Part shown: positions 7,904 to 16,416 of the stretch, one piece after another
Layout of the letters: each line of letters starts with the position of its first letter
Numbering within the stretch: position 1 is the stretch's first letter
Origin: Rhodospirillales bacterium
Lineage (GTDB): Bacteria > Pseudomonadota > Alphaproteobacteria > Micavibrionales > Micavibrionaceae
Direction of reading: 5' to 3'
NCBI GenBank assembly: GCA_020638155.1
Contig: JACKJB010000001.1
Span: forward strand, 434,001-498,000
DNA length: 64,000 bases
Notes under the pieces: model-generated
The model's input: the letters and a program-made list of their open reading frames with translations, nothing else
Databases searched by the model: none
What the model was told of the DNA's origin: nothing
Translations under genes and position numbers: made by a program

Positions 7904-8758
7904 ATGAGTGACGCAAGCAAGATCATGGCAGGGAAAAAAGGCCTGATTATGGGGGTGGCAAACGACCGCTCTATCGCTTGGGGGATTTCAAGCATGCTGG
8001 CGGCGCAAGGGGCTGAACTGGCCTTTACATATCAGGGTGATGCGCTGGAAAAGCGGGTCCGTCCGCTGGCAGAAGGGATTGGCTCAGAGATCCTGCTGCC
8101 TTGCGATGTGTCCAATGATGCCGACCTGGATAATGTTTTCGGGACGCTGGAAAAAGAATGGGGCGGTCTTGATTTCGTGGTCCACGCGATTGCGTTTTCG
8201 GACAAGGCCGAGCTTGACGGGCTGTATCTGGACACGACCCGTGATAATTTCTGCAAAACCATGGATATTTCGGTTTATTCCTTTACTGCGGTGGCGCAGC
8301 GCGCCGTGCCGTTAATGAAGGATGGCGGCAGCCTGCTGACGCTGTCTTATTACGGGGCGGAGCGCGTGATGCCGCATTACAATGTGATGGGCGTCGCCAA
8401 AGCCGGGCTGGAAGCTTCTGTGCGTTATCTTGCTGCGGATCTGGGGCCGCGCGATATTCGTGTGAACGCGATTTCCGCAGGGCCGATCAAAACGCTGGCC
8501 GCCAGCGGGATTGGCGATTTTCGTTATATCCTGAAATGGAACGAACTGAACTCCCCGCTGCGCCGGAACGTTACCATCGAAGATGTGGGCCGTAGCGGCC
8601 TGTTCCTGCTGTCCGATCTGGGCAGCGGTGTGACCGGTGAAGTGCTGCATGTGGATTCCGGCTATCACACGGTCGGGATGGTCCAGGTTGACGCAGCGGC
8701 GGAAACAGCGGAACTACTGCAATCCATCGCGCCGAAGAAAGCGTCTGAAGCGGCTTAG
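7904..8758 (+). CDS. fabI: Enoyl-[acyl-carrier-protein] reductase (NADH), FabI type
   Basis: Catalyses the last step of each fatty-acid elongation round, reducing trans-2-enoyl-ACP with NAD(P)H. The 284-residue short-chain dehydrogenase shows the FabI-specific nucleotide loop GVANDRSIAWGI (residues 17-28) in place of the usual TGxxxGIG, and an HAIAFSDKAEL stretch. The catalytic Tyr159 and Lys166 are in HYNVMGVAKAG (Y-x6-K). NAISAGPIKTLAASGIGDF is the substrate-binding flap, the region affected in triclosan and isoniazid-type inhibition of this family. GAGG lies 11 bases before the ATG, a weak spacing. It is normally followed closely by aroC in alphaproteobacteria; here two orphans intervene. 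Confidence 0.96.
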   Translation: MSDASKIMAGKKGLIMGVANDRSIAWGISSMLAAQGAELAFTYQGDALEKRVRPLAEGIGSEILLPCDVSNDADLDNVFGTLEKEWGGLDFVVHAIAFSDKAELDGLYLDTTRDNFCKTMDISVYSFTAVAQRAVPLMKDGGSLLTLSYYGAERVMPHYNVMGVAKAGLEASVRYLAADLGPRDIRVNAISAGPIKTLAASGIGDFRYILKWNELNSPLRRNVTIEDVGRSGLFLLSDLGSGVTGEVLHVDSGYHTVGMVQVDAAAETAELLQSIAPKKASEAA

Positions 8759-8764
8759 GTCTTT

Positions 8765-9391
8765 ATGAACGCTACTACCGATCAAAAAATATGCAGGACG
8801 GCTTCGCGTTTACACTACCCTTTTCAATTTTTGAAATCAGCTTCCGAGTATCAGTTTGAAGAGAGCCGTCGGAGATGGGATTCACAAGACCCTTTAGTCG
8901 CATATGGTTGGATAAAGTTTAAAGCTGCAGGCTTTGTTTTTCTGGCATTCTGGGTTGAGAGCTATCTGAATTACTGCCTGGAAAATATATATTCGGCTTC
9001 AGAGTATGATGCGTTGGAAAGACTATCTCCGAAGAAGAAAGCGGAGTTGATCGCTGAAAAGTTGAACGTCAAATACGCTGACTATAAATCTGTAGTAAAT
9101 GAACTCTTTAAGTTTCGTGATAGTTTGGCGCATGGAAAAAAGCGCTTATTTGATGAAATTCAAGATAATACGATGACTCTTGAGAAATTTCATACGGCTG
9201 GCGAAAGCTTGTCAGAATTTGCTGATTTGGAGAGATATCTGCAAACTTTTTATGAGCAGTACTTGAACAAAGATTCAAAAAACACTGTAAAGTTGCTCGA
9301 AGAGTTATTAGACCATTTCTATTTATCCGCACAGTTCCAATTTCATCCATGTGGTGTTTCTGATTTAACATCTTTTAGCGCTTCTTCTTAG
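8765..9391 (+). CDS. HEPN-like protein of 208 residues
   Basis: No firm family match. The gene begins 6 bases after the fabI stop. The protein is helical and contains AFWVESYLNYCLE (residues 61-73) and, 45 residues later, FKFRDSLAHGK with R118-x4-H123. This is the R-x4-6-H arrangement that forms the RNase active site of HEPN domains, preceded by an E/N-bearing helix as in that superfamily. HEPN proteins include toxins, abortive-infection effectors and host-factor RNases, and also non-catalytic members. The gene has clearly more A+T than fabI, which suggests recent acquisition. No antitoxin-like partner (MNT nucleotidyltransferase) is next to it, so a toxin role is not supported here. Confidence 0.6.
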   Translation: MNATTDQKICRTASRLHYPFQFLKSASEYQFEESRRRWDSQDPLVAYGWIKFKAAGFVFLAFWVESYLNYCLENIYSASEYDALERLSPKKKAELIAEKLNVKYADYKSVVNELFKFRDSLAHGKKRLFDEIQDNTMTLEKFHTAGESLSEFADLERYLQTFYEQYLNKDSKNTVKLLEELLDHFYLSAQFQFHPCGVSDLTSFSASS

Positions 9392-9521
9392 TATCAAAAT
9401 CTTATGATATTTTTGTCATAATATTTGGGGTGGCGCAATTTTCAGAGATAATTTGTTTATGTTGGGAAAAGGCATGTGCTTTAGGAGGTTGAATCTATTA
9501 GAGGCAGCTTGAGCGTTTTGT

Positions 9522-9550
9522 TTGACATAATTATGCGGCGGCGGTATTAT
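9522..9550 (+). promoter_or_regulatory. Consensus sigma-70 promoter giving a leaderless transcript
   Basis: TTGACA at 9522-9527 and TATTAT at 9545-9550 are separated by exactly 17 bases. The start codon of the next gene is at 9556, only 5 bases after the -10 hexamer, so transcription should begin at or next to the A of the ATG and no 5' leader is possible from this promoter. Confidence 0.75.
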
Positions 9551-9555
9551 CTCGC

Positions 9556-10323
9556 ATGACCGATCAGCAGGATAAACAGCTTATTATTGATGTGATTGAA
9601 GACTGTCGCCGCAATTTGCCGGAATGGGTGACGGATAATTGTGTCATGTATATAGATGTGTTTCATAACCTTAATGACGTTGAGGCGTATAATAGCAAAG
9701 GCATGAGTGTTTGCGGCATGGCGTCTGATGTCGTTGAACAGGTACTGACGGAGTACTTCTCTGACAACGGGATTGATGGAGATGCGGTCAGGGTGACGTC
9801 TGCTGTCAGTAACGGGACATTCCATCATTATAATGTGGTCAGGATTGGAGATCATGAGCCTTTGCTTGTTGATCTGACCGCGGCGCAGTTCTTTTTCCGG
9901 CCCATGGATCATTTTGACGGCAGGCCTTATTTCGTCGGGACCCGGCAGGAACTTAAAGATATCGTCGATGCTGCTGCTGAAAACGTTTGGGGTTTTGTGC
10001 AGGATCATATGCCCGATGCCGGTTATCGCACACTCTGGGATGTGGATTATAAGATATACAGTGACCGTGATTTTGGTCGGGAGTTTTTTAATGCGTTGAA
10101 GCGGGCGGACGCTCCGTGTTCCTTTGTTGAAAGCTATTATTACGGCTGGGATATTACCTGGGGCGACCAGTCGCGTGTGCTGGAGATGGGGAACGATCTG
10201 AAAGACAAGTTTGCTGCGGCATGTACCGTACCTGGCCTGATGGCGGGGCGGTTGCCTGCTATCCCTAACCTGCCGTCCTGTCTGACGATTGATACGTTGA
10301 AGCTTGCTGACGGACCATCATAA
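9556..10323 (+). CDS. Orphan protein with a cysteine-protease/transglutaminase-like triad
   Basis: A 255-residue protein with no signal peptide and no recognised family name. A possible papain/transglutaminase-like catalytic set is visible: Cys53 in SVCGMASDVVE at the start of a helix, His90/His91 in NGTFHHYNVV before a beta strand, and Asp106 in LLVDLTAAQFFF. The order C-H-D and the spacings (about 38 and 15) fit that fold, whose members cleave proteins or deamidate/crosslink glutamine. The C-terminal half is rich in Tyr, Trp and Asp. It has no Shine-Dalgarno site and is driven by a consensus promoter placed for leaderless translation. Substrate unknown; the catalytic assignment is inference. 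Confidence 0.6.
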   Translation: MTDQQDKQLIIDVIEDCRRNLPEWVTDNCVMYIDVFHNLNDVEAYNSKGMSVCGMASDVVEQVLTEYFSDNGIDGDAVRVTSAVSNGTFHHYNVVRIGDHEPLLVDLTAAQFFFRPMDHFDGRPYFVGTRQELKDIVDAAAENVWGFVQDHMPDAGYRTLWDVDYKIYSDRDFGREFFNALKRADAPCSFVESYYYGWDITWGDQSRVLEMGNDLKDKFAAACTVPGLMAGRLPAIPNLPSCLTIDTLKLADGPS

Positions 10324-10368
10324 ATCTTAATGCTTTGTCTGCTCAGGCGATAATGATAAAACATATCT

Positions 10369-11460
10369 ATGAGCGGTAATCATTTCGGGACATTGTTTCA
10401 GTATCTTACGTGGGGCGAGAGCCACGGCCCGGCGATTGGCTGTGTGGTTGATGGCGTGCCGCCGAATATCGCGCTGAGTGAGGCGGATATTCAGTGCTAC
10501 CTGGACCGGCGCAAGCCGGGGACCTCGCGCCATACGACGCAGCGGCGGGAACCGGATATGGTGGAAATCCTGTCCGGCGTGTTCGAAGGCAAAACGACCG
10601 GGACGCCGATTAGTCTGGTTATTCACAACCAGGATGCGCGGTCCAAGGATTACGGCGACATCAAAGACAAATTCCGGCCCGGCCATGCCGATTATACCTA
10701 TCATGCCAAATACGGCATTCGCGATTATCGCGGCGGCGGGCGTAGTTCGGCTCGGGAAACGGCGATGCGGGTGGCTGCCGGGGCGGTGGCGCGCAAAGTG
10801 CTGGAAACGCAGATCGGGCGCAAGGTGAAGATCCGCGGTGCGGTGGTCCAGATCGGGCCGCATAAAATCAACCGTAATAAATGGTCGTGGAAGGCGGTGG
10901 ATGAGAATCCGTTCTTTGCCCCGGATGCATCGATCGTGCCGGTATGGGAAGATTTTCTGGACCAGTGCCGCAAATCCGGCTCCAGTGTCGGCGCGGTGGT
11001 CGAAGTGCAGGCTTCAGGGATTCCAGCGGGGCTGGGCGCACCTGTTTACGACAAGCTTGATGCCGACCTTGCCAAGGCGCTGATGTCGATCAATGCGGCC
11101 AAGGGGGTTGAGATCGGGAACGGGTTTGATTGTGTCATGCTCGGCGGCGAAGACAACGTCGATGAAATCCGTGCCGGAAAAGGTAAGGGGAGTGATCCTG
11201 TGTTCCTGTCGAATAATGCCGGCGGCATTCTTGGCGGAATTTCTAGCGGGCAGGATATTGTCGCCCGCGTTGCGTTCAAGCCGACCAGCTCGATTTTAAC
11301 GCCGCGCCGGACGATTGATATCAAGGGCAGGAATACCGATATTGTAACCAAGGGCCGTCACGATCCCTGCGTCGGGATCCGCGGTACGCCCGTGGCCGAA
11401 GCGATGCTGGCTTGCGTGCTGGCCGATCACTGGCTGCGGCATAAGGCGCAGTGTCTTTAG
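10369..11460 (+). CDS. aroC: Chorismate synthase
   Basis: Converts 5-enolpyruvylshikimate 3-phosphate to chorismate, the last common step of aromatic amino acid, folate and quinone synthesis, using reduced FMN. The 363-residue protein has all family signatures: WGESHGPAIGCVVDG near the N-terminus (catalytic His), RPGHADYTYHAKYG, the phosphate/FMN loop DYRGGGRSSARETAMRVAAGAVA, and the C-terminal DPCVGIRGTPVAEAM (second catalytic His replaced by the usual R-H-D-P-C context in GRHDPC). It is followed 23 bases later by sppA. It belongs to the conserved fabI-aroC neighbourhood. Confidence 0.97.
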   Translation: MSGNHFGTLFQYLTWGESHGPAIGCVVDGVPPNIALSEADIQCYLDRRKPGTSRHTTQRREPDMVEILSGVFEGKTTGTPISLVIHNQDARSKDYGDIKDKFRPGHADYTYHAKYGIRDYRGGGRSSARETAMRVAAGAVARKVLETQIGRKVKIRGAVVQIGPHKINRNKWSWKAVDENPFFAPDASIVPVWEDFLDQCRKSGSSVGAVVEVQASGIPAGLGAPVYDKLDADLAKALMSINAAKGVEIGNGFDCVMLGGEDNVDEIRAGKGKGSDPVFLSNNAGGILGGISSGQDIVARVAFKPTSSILTPRRTIDIKGRNTDIVTKGRHDPCVGIRGTPVAEAMLACVLADHWLRHKAQCL

Positions 11461-11483
11461 ACTATGATTGTTAGAGGCTGATA

Positions 11484-13352
11484 ATGATGAGTAATAATCG
11501 GTTTCGTAGCCGTTCTTTATTTGGTTCCCCGAAAAAGCCGCAGCGCCCGCATAAAAAATGGCGGGTAAAGCATGTTGTCGTTACGGCGCTGAAACGGACC
11601 TGTATGGCGATCGGGGCGATGGTGTTGATTAGCTCGCTGCTGAGCCTGACATTTTCTTCGATGCTGATGAAAGAATCCGAAGCGCCGAGTTTGCCGGATG
11701 AGATGGTCCTGTTTTTACCGCTTGAAGAAGATATTGTCGAGCATGAGGATTTGTTCGCGTCTTACGGGTTCAGTGAAAAACACCTGACGATCCGCAAGCT
11801 TGTTGATGCGATTGATTCCGCCGGAACGGATGATCGTGTGAAGGGGCTGGTGTTCAAGCTTTCCGGGGGCGGTATGAACCTGACGCATCTGGAGACGGTG
11901 CGAGACGCCGTGGTGCGGTTTAAGAGCAGCGGCAAGCCTGCTTATATCTATGCCTCGGCCTATGAGGGGGTTGGCGAATACCAGCTTGCCAGCGCGTTTG
12001 ATGAAATCTGGCTTCAGCCGATGGGAATTGTTTCTATCCCCGGTATGGCGGCGGAGATGCCTTATGCGCGGGAAGCGCTGGATAAGATCGGGGTCGCGCC
12101 GCAGATTTTTGCCCGGAAGGATTACAAGAATTTCTTCGAGAGCTTTACGCGCGATAAAATGTCCGATGCCAGCCGGGAAATGATGACGGCGATTATCGGG
12201 GATATGTCCGGGCGGGCCGTGTCTTCGATCGCTGCGGGACGCGGGATGGATCCGAAGGCTGTGGAAGCTTTGGTCGATAAGGGGCTGTTTACCGGGGAAG
12301 AGGCCCTGACGGCCGGGCTGGTGGACAAGCTTGATTACACCGATACGTTTAACCGGATGATGCAGGAAAAAGTCACGGGCGATCCTGAAAGCGATGAAGC
12401 CATTTATGCAACGGTGCAGGCCTATGCCAAGGAGACGTCCCGGCAGAAAAAGCTGGCTGCGGTCGGTGATAAGAAGAAGCCCAGGATTGCGCTTGTTTAT
12501 ATGGTCGGGCAGCTGGTTGAACATGACCAGGGTGGGAACAGCCTGGGGGCTGCGGATGTGCTGACAGAATATTTACGGGATACGGCAGATGATGAAGACA
12601 TCAAGGCTGTTGTTCTGCGGATTGACAGTCCGGGCGGCTCTCCTGTGGCGGCGGAAGCGGTGCGCCGGGCTGTAGAAAAGGTCAAGGCGGACGGCAAGAA
12701 AGTGATCGTATCGATGGGGGCAAGTGCCGCTTCGGGCGGGTACTGGATTGCGGCGCCTGCCGATTATATTTTTGCCGGACCATCGACCATGACCGGGTCG
12801 ATTGGTGTGACCGGCGGGAAGTTTGCGTTACAGGAACTATGGGGAAAAATCGGGGTTAACTGGGACCGGGTCAGCTGGGGTGATAATGCGGGGCTGTGGT
12901 CGTTTAACGAACCATATAACGCATCGCAGACCGAGCGTATGAACGCGATGATGGACAGTGTTTACGACCGCTTCATTGCTGTCGTTGCAGAAGGACGCGG
13001 GATGACCCCGGCGCAGGTCGATAAGATTGCCGGGGGCCGCGTATGGACCGGGAGCCAGGCTTTGGATAAAGGGCTTGTCGATGCGCTGGGCGGTTTGAAC
13101 GATGCGCTTGATTATACGGCGAAAGAAGTCGGAGCCGCTGACCGTCATGGGGTGCAGGTTGTGGTTCTGCCGCATCCGAAAAGTCCGTTTGAGCGCGTTG
13201 TTGAATTGCTCGAAGGGCAGGTACAGGCCGGGCAATTCCTGAGCCGTCACGGTGAGCAGATTAAGGCGCTGGATCATGTGCTCCAGAATTTTGAAGCGCA
13301 AGCTGTGAATGGTGTTACTGCGACTGCGCCCGGATGGGTGCTTGCAGAGTAG
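11484..13352 (+). CDS. sppA: Signal peptide peptidase SppA, 67-kDa type
   Basis: Inner-membrane serine protease that degrades signal peptides left after Sec secretion. At 622 residues it is the long, tandem two-domain form. A basic N-terminus is followed by one membrane anchor (about residues 31-60). The first half carries the catalytic Lys (about K215, in DYKNFFESF), and the second half has IDSPGGSP and the nucleophile Ser in SMGASAASGGYWIA (about residue 412), forming a Ser/Lys dyad across domains. Two adjacent ATGs are possible starts, with AGAGG 6 or 9 bases upstream. Its last 38 bases overlap the convergent peptidase gene at 13315. Confidence 0.93.
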   Translation: MMSNNRFRSRSLFGSPKKPQRPHKKWRVKHVVVTALKRTCMAIGAMVLISSLLSLTFSSMLMKESEAPSLPDEMVLFLPLEEDIVEHEDLFASYGFSEKHLTIRKLVDAIDSAGTDDRVKGLVFKLSGGGMNLTHLETVRDAVVRFKSSGKPAYIYASAYEGVGEYQLASAFDEIWLQPMGIVSIPGMAAEMPYAREALDKIGVAPQIFARKDYKNFFESFTRDKMSDASREMMTAIIGDMSGRAVSSIAAGRGMDPKAVEALVDKGLFTGEEALTAGLVDKLDYTDTFNRMMQEKVTGDPESDEAIYATVQAYAKETSRQKKLAAVGDKKKPRIALVYMVGQLVEHDQGGNSLGAADVLTEYLRDTADDEDIKAVVLRIDSPGGSPVAAEAVRRAVEKVKADGKKVIVSMGASAASGGYWIAAPADYIFAGPSTMTGSIGVTGGKFALQELWGKIGVNWDRVSWGDNAGLWSFNEPYNASQTERMNAMMDSVYDRFIAVVAEGRGMTPAQVDKIAGGRVWTGSQALDKGLVDALGGLNDALDYTAKEVGAADRHGVQVVVLPHPKSPFERVVELLEGQVQAGQFLSRHGEQIKALDHVLQNFEAQAVNGVTATAPGWVLAE

Positions 13353-14235
13353 TCAGGGCCGGGCCGTTATGCTCGATCCAGCCGCAGCGCATTACCGTGG
13401 CATTTTGAGCAATGGCGACATTGCCGTCTTTATCCACCAGAATGAAAGCACCGTCCGCTTTTACTTTTTCTTTGAGACGGTTGATCGTTTTCTGTGCGGC
13501 CTGCTGTGCGTTTAATCCATCATGTTCGATAAGGAATGCGGCGTAGGCTGCCGCGCCGGTGCGGATAAAGTGTTCGCCGATGCCTGTGCAGGAGATCGCG
13601 CCGCTGGCGTTATCGGCATAATTTCCTGCACCGATCAAAGGGGAGTCTCCGATCCGGCCGGGCATCTTTTTATCATAGCCGCCTGTAGATGTGGCGGCGG
13701 CGACATTGCTTTTGATATCGCGGGCGACCGCTCCAACGGTGCCGTGCTTGCTGCTTTTATCGACAAGGTCTTTGACTTTCGTCTCTGCGCTTTTGAAATA
13801 GCGCTGCGTAACCGTGGGGACGTCCTGGGCTTTGGCGAAGTCGATAGCGCCGGGACCGCAGAGCAGTACATGAGGTGTTTTCTTCATGACAAGGCGGGCG
13901 AGATCGACCGGGTTTTTGACATTAACGACGGCAGCAACGGCCCCGGCCTGAAGCGTTTTACCATCCATGATTGAAGCATCAAGCTCATATCGTCCGGCGG
14001 CGTTGGCAACGGCACCGCATCCCGCGTTAAACAGCGGGTCGTCTTCGAGCATCCTCACACATAGATTGACGGTATCAAGAGCGCTGCCGCCTTTGGCCAG
14101 CAAAGTCCGGCCTGCTTCCAGAACGGTTTCAAGATGGTCGTAGATCAGCTTTTCCTGCTTTCTTACCTTGCTGTAAACGCCGCCCGCGCCGCCATGGATG
14201 GCCAGGCTAAAAGAGTTTTGTGACTTTTTGTCCAT
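13315..14235 (-). CDS. Isoaspartyl peptidase/L-asparaginase (Ntn-hydrolase, plant type)
   Basis: A 306-residue N-terminal-nucleophile hydrolase. The precursor is expected to cleave itself before Thr166 in SKHGTVGAVARD, which then becomes the N-terminal nucleophile of the beta chain. LAIHGGAG at the N-terminus, NAGCGAVAN, LDASIMDG and GRIGDSPLIGAGNYAD are typical family motifs. The enzyme removes beta-aspartyl (isoAsp) residues from dipeptides and can hydrolyse asparagine, so it complements Pcm (47605) in handling damaged aspartate. I start at the ATG at 14235, which overlaps the end of the HAD gene by 29 bases and implies translational coupling; an upstream extension to 14334 reads unlike the family. 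Confidence 0.92.
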   Translation of the reverse strand: MDKKSQNSFSLAIHGGAGGVYSKVRKQEKLIYDHLETVLEAGRTLLAKGGSALDTVNLCVRMLEDDPLFNAGCGAVANAAGRYELDASIMDGKTLQAGAVAAVVNVKNPVDLARLVMKKTPHVLLCGPGAIDFAKAQDVPTVTQRYFKSAETKVKDLVDKSSKHGTVGAVARDIKSNVAAATSTGGYDKKMPGRIGDSPLIGAGNYADNASGAISCTGIGEHFIRTGAAAYAAFLIEHDGLNAQQAAQKTINRLKEKVKADGAFILVDKDGNVAIAQNATVMRCGWIEHNGPALTTLQAPIRAQSQ

Positions 14236-14935
14236 GGTTTTCTTCGTCCTTGAAAAGGCTATGCAGAGTCGGTTCCAGATCGGGCCAGCCCATGATGATG
14301 TGATCGGGGCCGATATTATGTTCGAGTACGGCAATGGCTGCGTTCAGTGTATAGGCGATCGGCTGGATATCGCAGGGCAGGTAGAATTCTGCTGCGAGCG
14401 CGGCCTTGATATCTTTGTGGCGGTCGCCGATATACCAGATGACATCATCCTTTGTCGGTTTGGGGGTGACCTCTTCCAGGGCTTTGAGGATCGGGTCGGG
14501 CCAGGGTTTGGCGCGGTTAATGTCTTCGCGGAATATTTTTACTTCATAGTAGGACTCCAGCCCGAATTTTTTCAGGACGTCGTGGCCGTAGCCTTTGCCC
14601 AGGCCATTACTGATGATGCCCATCCTGACACTGTTCTGCTTTAGGAAATCAAGGATATCGTAAATGCCGGGGCAGGGTTCGACGATTTCTTCGACCGGTT
14701 TGCGGCGGAATTTGTGCATGGCGCGGTGGACCAGCAGTTTTTTTCGTTTGCCGTCGTGGAACTCAACCAGCGACGGACTTTCGATCCTGCGGTTAAAGAT
14801 ACGGGAGAACAGCGCGGCGAGCTTATGTGAGATATCGTCAAGCCGCTCCAGAACATGGAGCAGCCACGGATTGATATGACGCACAGTGGTGCCGTCCATA
14901 TCAAATAAAACGATGGTTGGTTTTCGTAAGCTCAT
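14207..14935 (-). CDS. HAD-superfamily phosphatase
   Basis: A 242-residue haloacid dehalogenase-type hydrolase. Motif I is FDMDGTTV (residues 10-17; the first Asp is the nucleophile), motif II is the Ser/Asn of IISNGLG, motif III is KPWPDPI with its Lys, and motif IV is YIGDRHKDIKAA. A helical cap of about 80 residues lies between motifs I and II, as in phosphoglycolate phosphatase-like enzymes; the cap is rich in Arg/Lys. Substrate unknown. It is co-directional with and overlaps the isoaspartyl peptidase gene, so both probably form one transcript. Confidence 0.85.
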   Translation of the reverse strand: MSLRKPTIVLFDMDGTTVRHINPWLLHVLERLDDISHKLAALFSRIFNRRIESPSLVEFHDGKRKKLLVHRAMHKFRRKPVEEIVEPCPGIYDILDFLKQNSVRMGIISNGLGKGYGHDVLKKFGLESYYEVKIFREDINRAKPWPDPILKALEEVTPKPTKDDVIWYIGDRHKDIKAALAAEFYLPCDIQPIAYTLNAAIAVLEHNIGPDHIIMGWPDLEPTLHSLFKDEENHGQKVTKLF

Positions 14936-15000
14936 AGCCTCTTCATCATAAAGAAACCGTGCCGGGAAGGCGACTATATTTCAATATTATACGCCATTCA

Positions 15001-15300
15001 TTATTCGGTGTCTCGGCGGTCTGGGCTTTTGCGGGTAAACAGCCTTCTGTCGGGGGTTGTCCGTCTTTCAATGTTAAATCTGCGGTACAGGACGTTTTTA
15101 ATGTCTGTCCGTGAAGGGATGCTCTGAACCGCTAAGAGGGTTAAACCAAAGCAGATTGCGGCAATGATGATTTTATCCAGCCCTACAACATCGCTGACAG
15201 CGTGTGTAACCAGAGGCAATACAAACACGGCAAACAGAGTCGTCGCGATGAGGGTTAATCCGATGGTTATCGCCATAAAAAAATCGTCATGTGAATTCAT
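15001..15300 (-). CDS. Small two-helix membrane protein, orphan
   Basis: 99 residues from an ATG at 15300, with GGAGGG 7 bases upstream. Two hydrophobic segments (about residues 10-35 and 44-62) are followed by a strongly basic C-terminus of about 35 residues (SRTDIKNVLYRRFNIERR and further Arg/Lys), probably cytosolic by the positive-inside rule. No family recognised. It stands alone between the HAD gene and the orphan at 15458, and the 157 bases between it and 15458 hold no other gene I can support. Confidence 0.65.
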   Translation of the reverse strand: MNSHDDFFMAITIGLTLIATTLFAVFVLPLVTHAVSDVVGLDKIIIAAICFGLTLLAVQSIPSRTDIKNVLYRRFNIERRTTPDRRLFTRKSPDRRDTE

Positions 15301-15457
15301 ACGCAGTCCCTCCAAAGATAAAAGCCAAGTATTTATCTAAAATTTTATCTATTATTCATATTACTCTCATAATTATTATGAAAAAGTTAACGGGGCCGGG
15401 AAACTTTACATGGTTCTGGACCGGTCTTTGGTATGGATGTCGTTTTAGAACAGGCTG

Positions 15458-15811
15458 TTATAGAGATTTTCCAGGAGCAGAAGCGTTTCTGCCTTCGGAT
15501 TCCCGGTCTTTGCGTTCCATGTTTCTCTGGATTGTTTTGGCGATCACGGTGACGTCATCTTCGGTGAAGCCTTCTATGACGTGATTTAAAAGCTGGTTTT
15601 CACTCAGCGGGCCGCGTCCATCGGCCTGGCGTGCCGTATTGACCATTTCTGCGTAGTTATTGAAGCATTTTACGGCGCGTGTATATTGCGCACAGGCTCG
15701 GTGCGGCCTTCTAATCATATTTTCTTCGGCCTGTTCAAATGCTTTTTTAGCAGCATCCAAAAGTTTTTGGGCATCGTCTGTACGGTAGGGGCAGTCCCTT
15801 TTCTTTGCCAT
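15458..15811 (-). CDS. Small helical orphan protein (117 residues)
   Basis: No family recognised. The protein is soluble, charged and predicted all-helical, with one Cys near the N-terminus (DCPYRTDDAQ) and a Cys pair in the middle (RACAQYTRAVKCFNNYAE). Its C-terminal 20 residues are Lys/Arg/Glu/Ser-rich and probably disordered. The region DDAQKLLDAAKKAFEQAEEN could form a coiled coil. It lies downstream of the CheY-like gene but is separated from it by a long inverted repeat, so it may be independently transcribed. Confidence 0.6.
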   Translation of the reverse strand: MAKKRDCPYRTDDAQKLLDAAKKAFEQAEENMIRRPHRACAQYTRAVKCFNNYAEMVNTARQADGRGPLSENQLLNHVIEGFTEDDVTVIAKTIQRNMERKDRESEGRNASAPGKSL

Positions 15812-15882
15812 TACGCAGTATCCTTTGTTGTCTTGGGCATTTACTTATATATCTTTTTAATATGAAAATATAAAATAAATGT

Positions 15883-15913
15883 AAACAGGCTAAAGATAAT
15901 CTTTAGCCTGTTT
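15883..15913. terminator. Perfect 15-bp inverted repeat after the CheY-like gene
   Basis: AAACAGGCTAAAGAT and its exact complement are separated by one base. The hairpin sits 46 bases after the stop of the CheY-like gene on the minus strand, with an A/T-rich tail but no clean T-run. It is therefore probably a terminator or a 3'-end stabiliser for that transcript. Confidence 0.6.
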
Positions 15914-15958
15914 GAGAGAGTATGTTTTACGCAGAAAGAGCGGTATCTCCCCTTATTT

Positions 15959-16375
15959 TCATGTGCCGATCACTTTTGTGACGACCTGTTTGAATTTTTC
16001 CGGACTGAATGGTTTAACGATCCAGCCGTTGGCACCCAGGGTTTTGGCTTTCATAACTTTTTCAGAGTCCGATTCTGTCGTGAGCATGACAATGGGCGTT
16101 GCCGTATTGATGCTGTTTTGCCTGATTTCCCCGACCAGGGTCAGCCCGTCCATATTCGGCATGTTCAAATCTGTAATCACCAGTTTAACTTTGTACTTGG
16201 TAAGGATTTTCATCGCTTCGACGCCATCTTCTGCCGTGACGACTTTATGGCCCAGGTTTTTGATGTTCATAGCTACGATGTTGCGCAGTGTTCTCGAATC
16301 ATCAACGCAAAGGATGTAGCTCTCGTCAATTGCCGGTGCGGCGGCTGGTATTGCTTGTTGTTGAACCTCAGACAT
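15959..16375 (-). CDS. CheY-like single-domain response regulator
   Basis: 138 residues: a Gln/Ala/Pro-rich N-terminal extension of about 18 residues followed by a complete receiver domain. The acidic pair is Asp25-Asp26 (ILCVDDSRTLR), the phospho-acceptor is Asp69 (VITDLNMPNMDG), the switch Thr is in MLTTESDS (about 99-100), and the conserved Lys121 is in WIVKPF. No output domain is present, so it should act by protein contact, as CheY does with the flagellar motor, or as a phosphate shuttle. It is the second gene of a probable operon with the response regulator at 16417 (gap 41 bases, AAGGAG before its ATG). No kinase is nearby. Confidence 0.92.
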   Translation of the reverse strand: MSEVQQQAIPAAAPAIDESYILCVDDSRTLRNIVAMNIKNLGHKVVTAEDGVEAMKILTKYKVKLVITDLNMPNMDGLTLVGEIRQNSINTATPIVMLTTESDSEKVMKAKTLGANGWIVKPFSPEKFKQVVTKVIGT

Positions 16376-16416
16376 TATGTTGCTCCTTATTCGCTCTTAA
16401 TTCCTATATCCGCTTT

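Noticed and set aside
8765..10323. Defence island or toxin-antitoxin module from the HEPN-like and protease-like genes
   Set aside because: The two genes are separated by a promoter, have no antitoxin partner and no other defence gene nearby; the evidence stops at resemblance.
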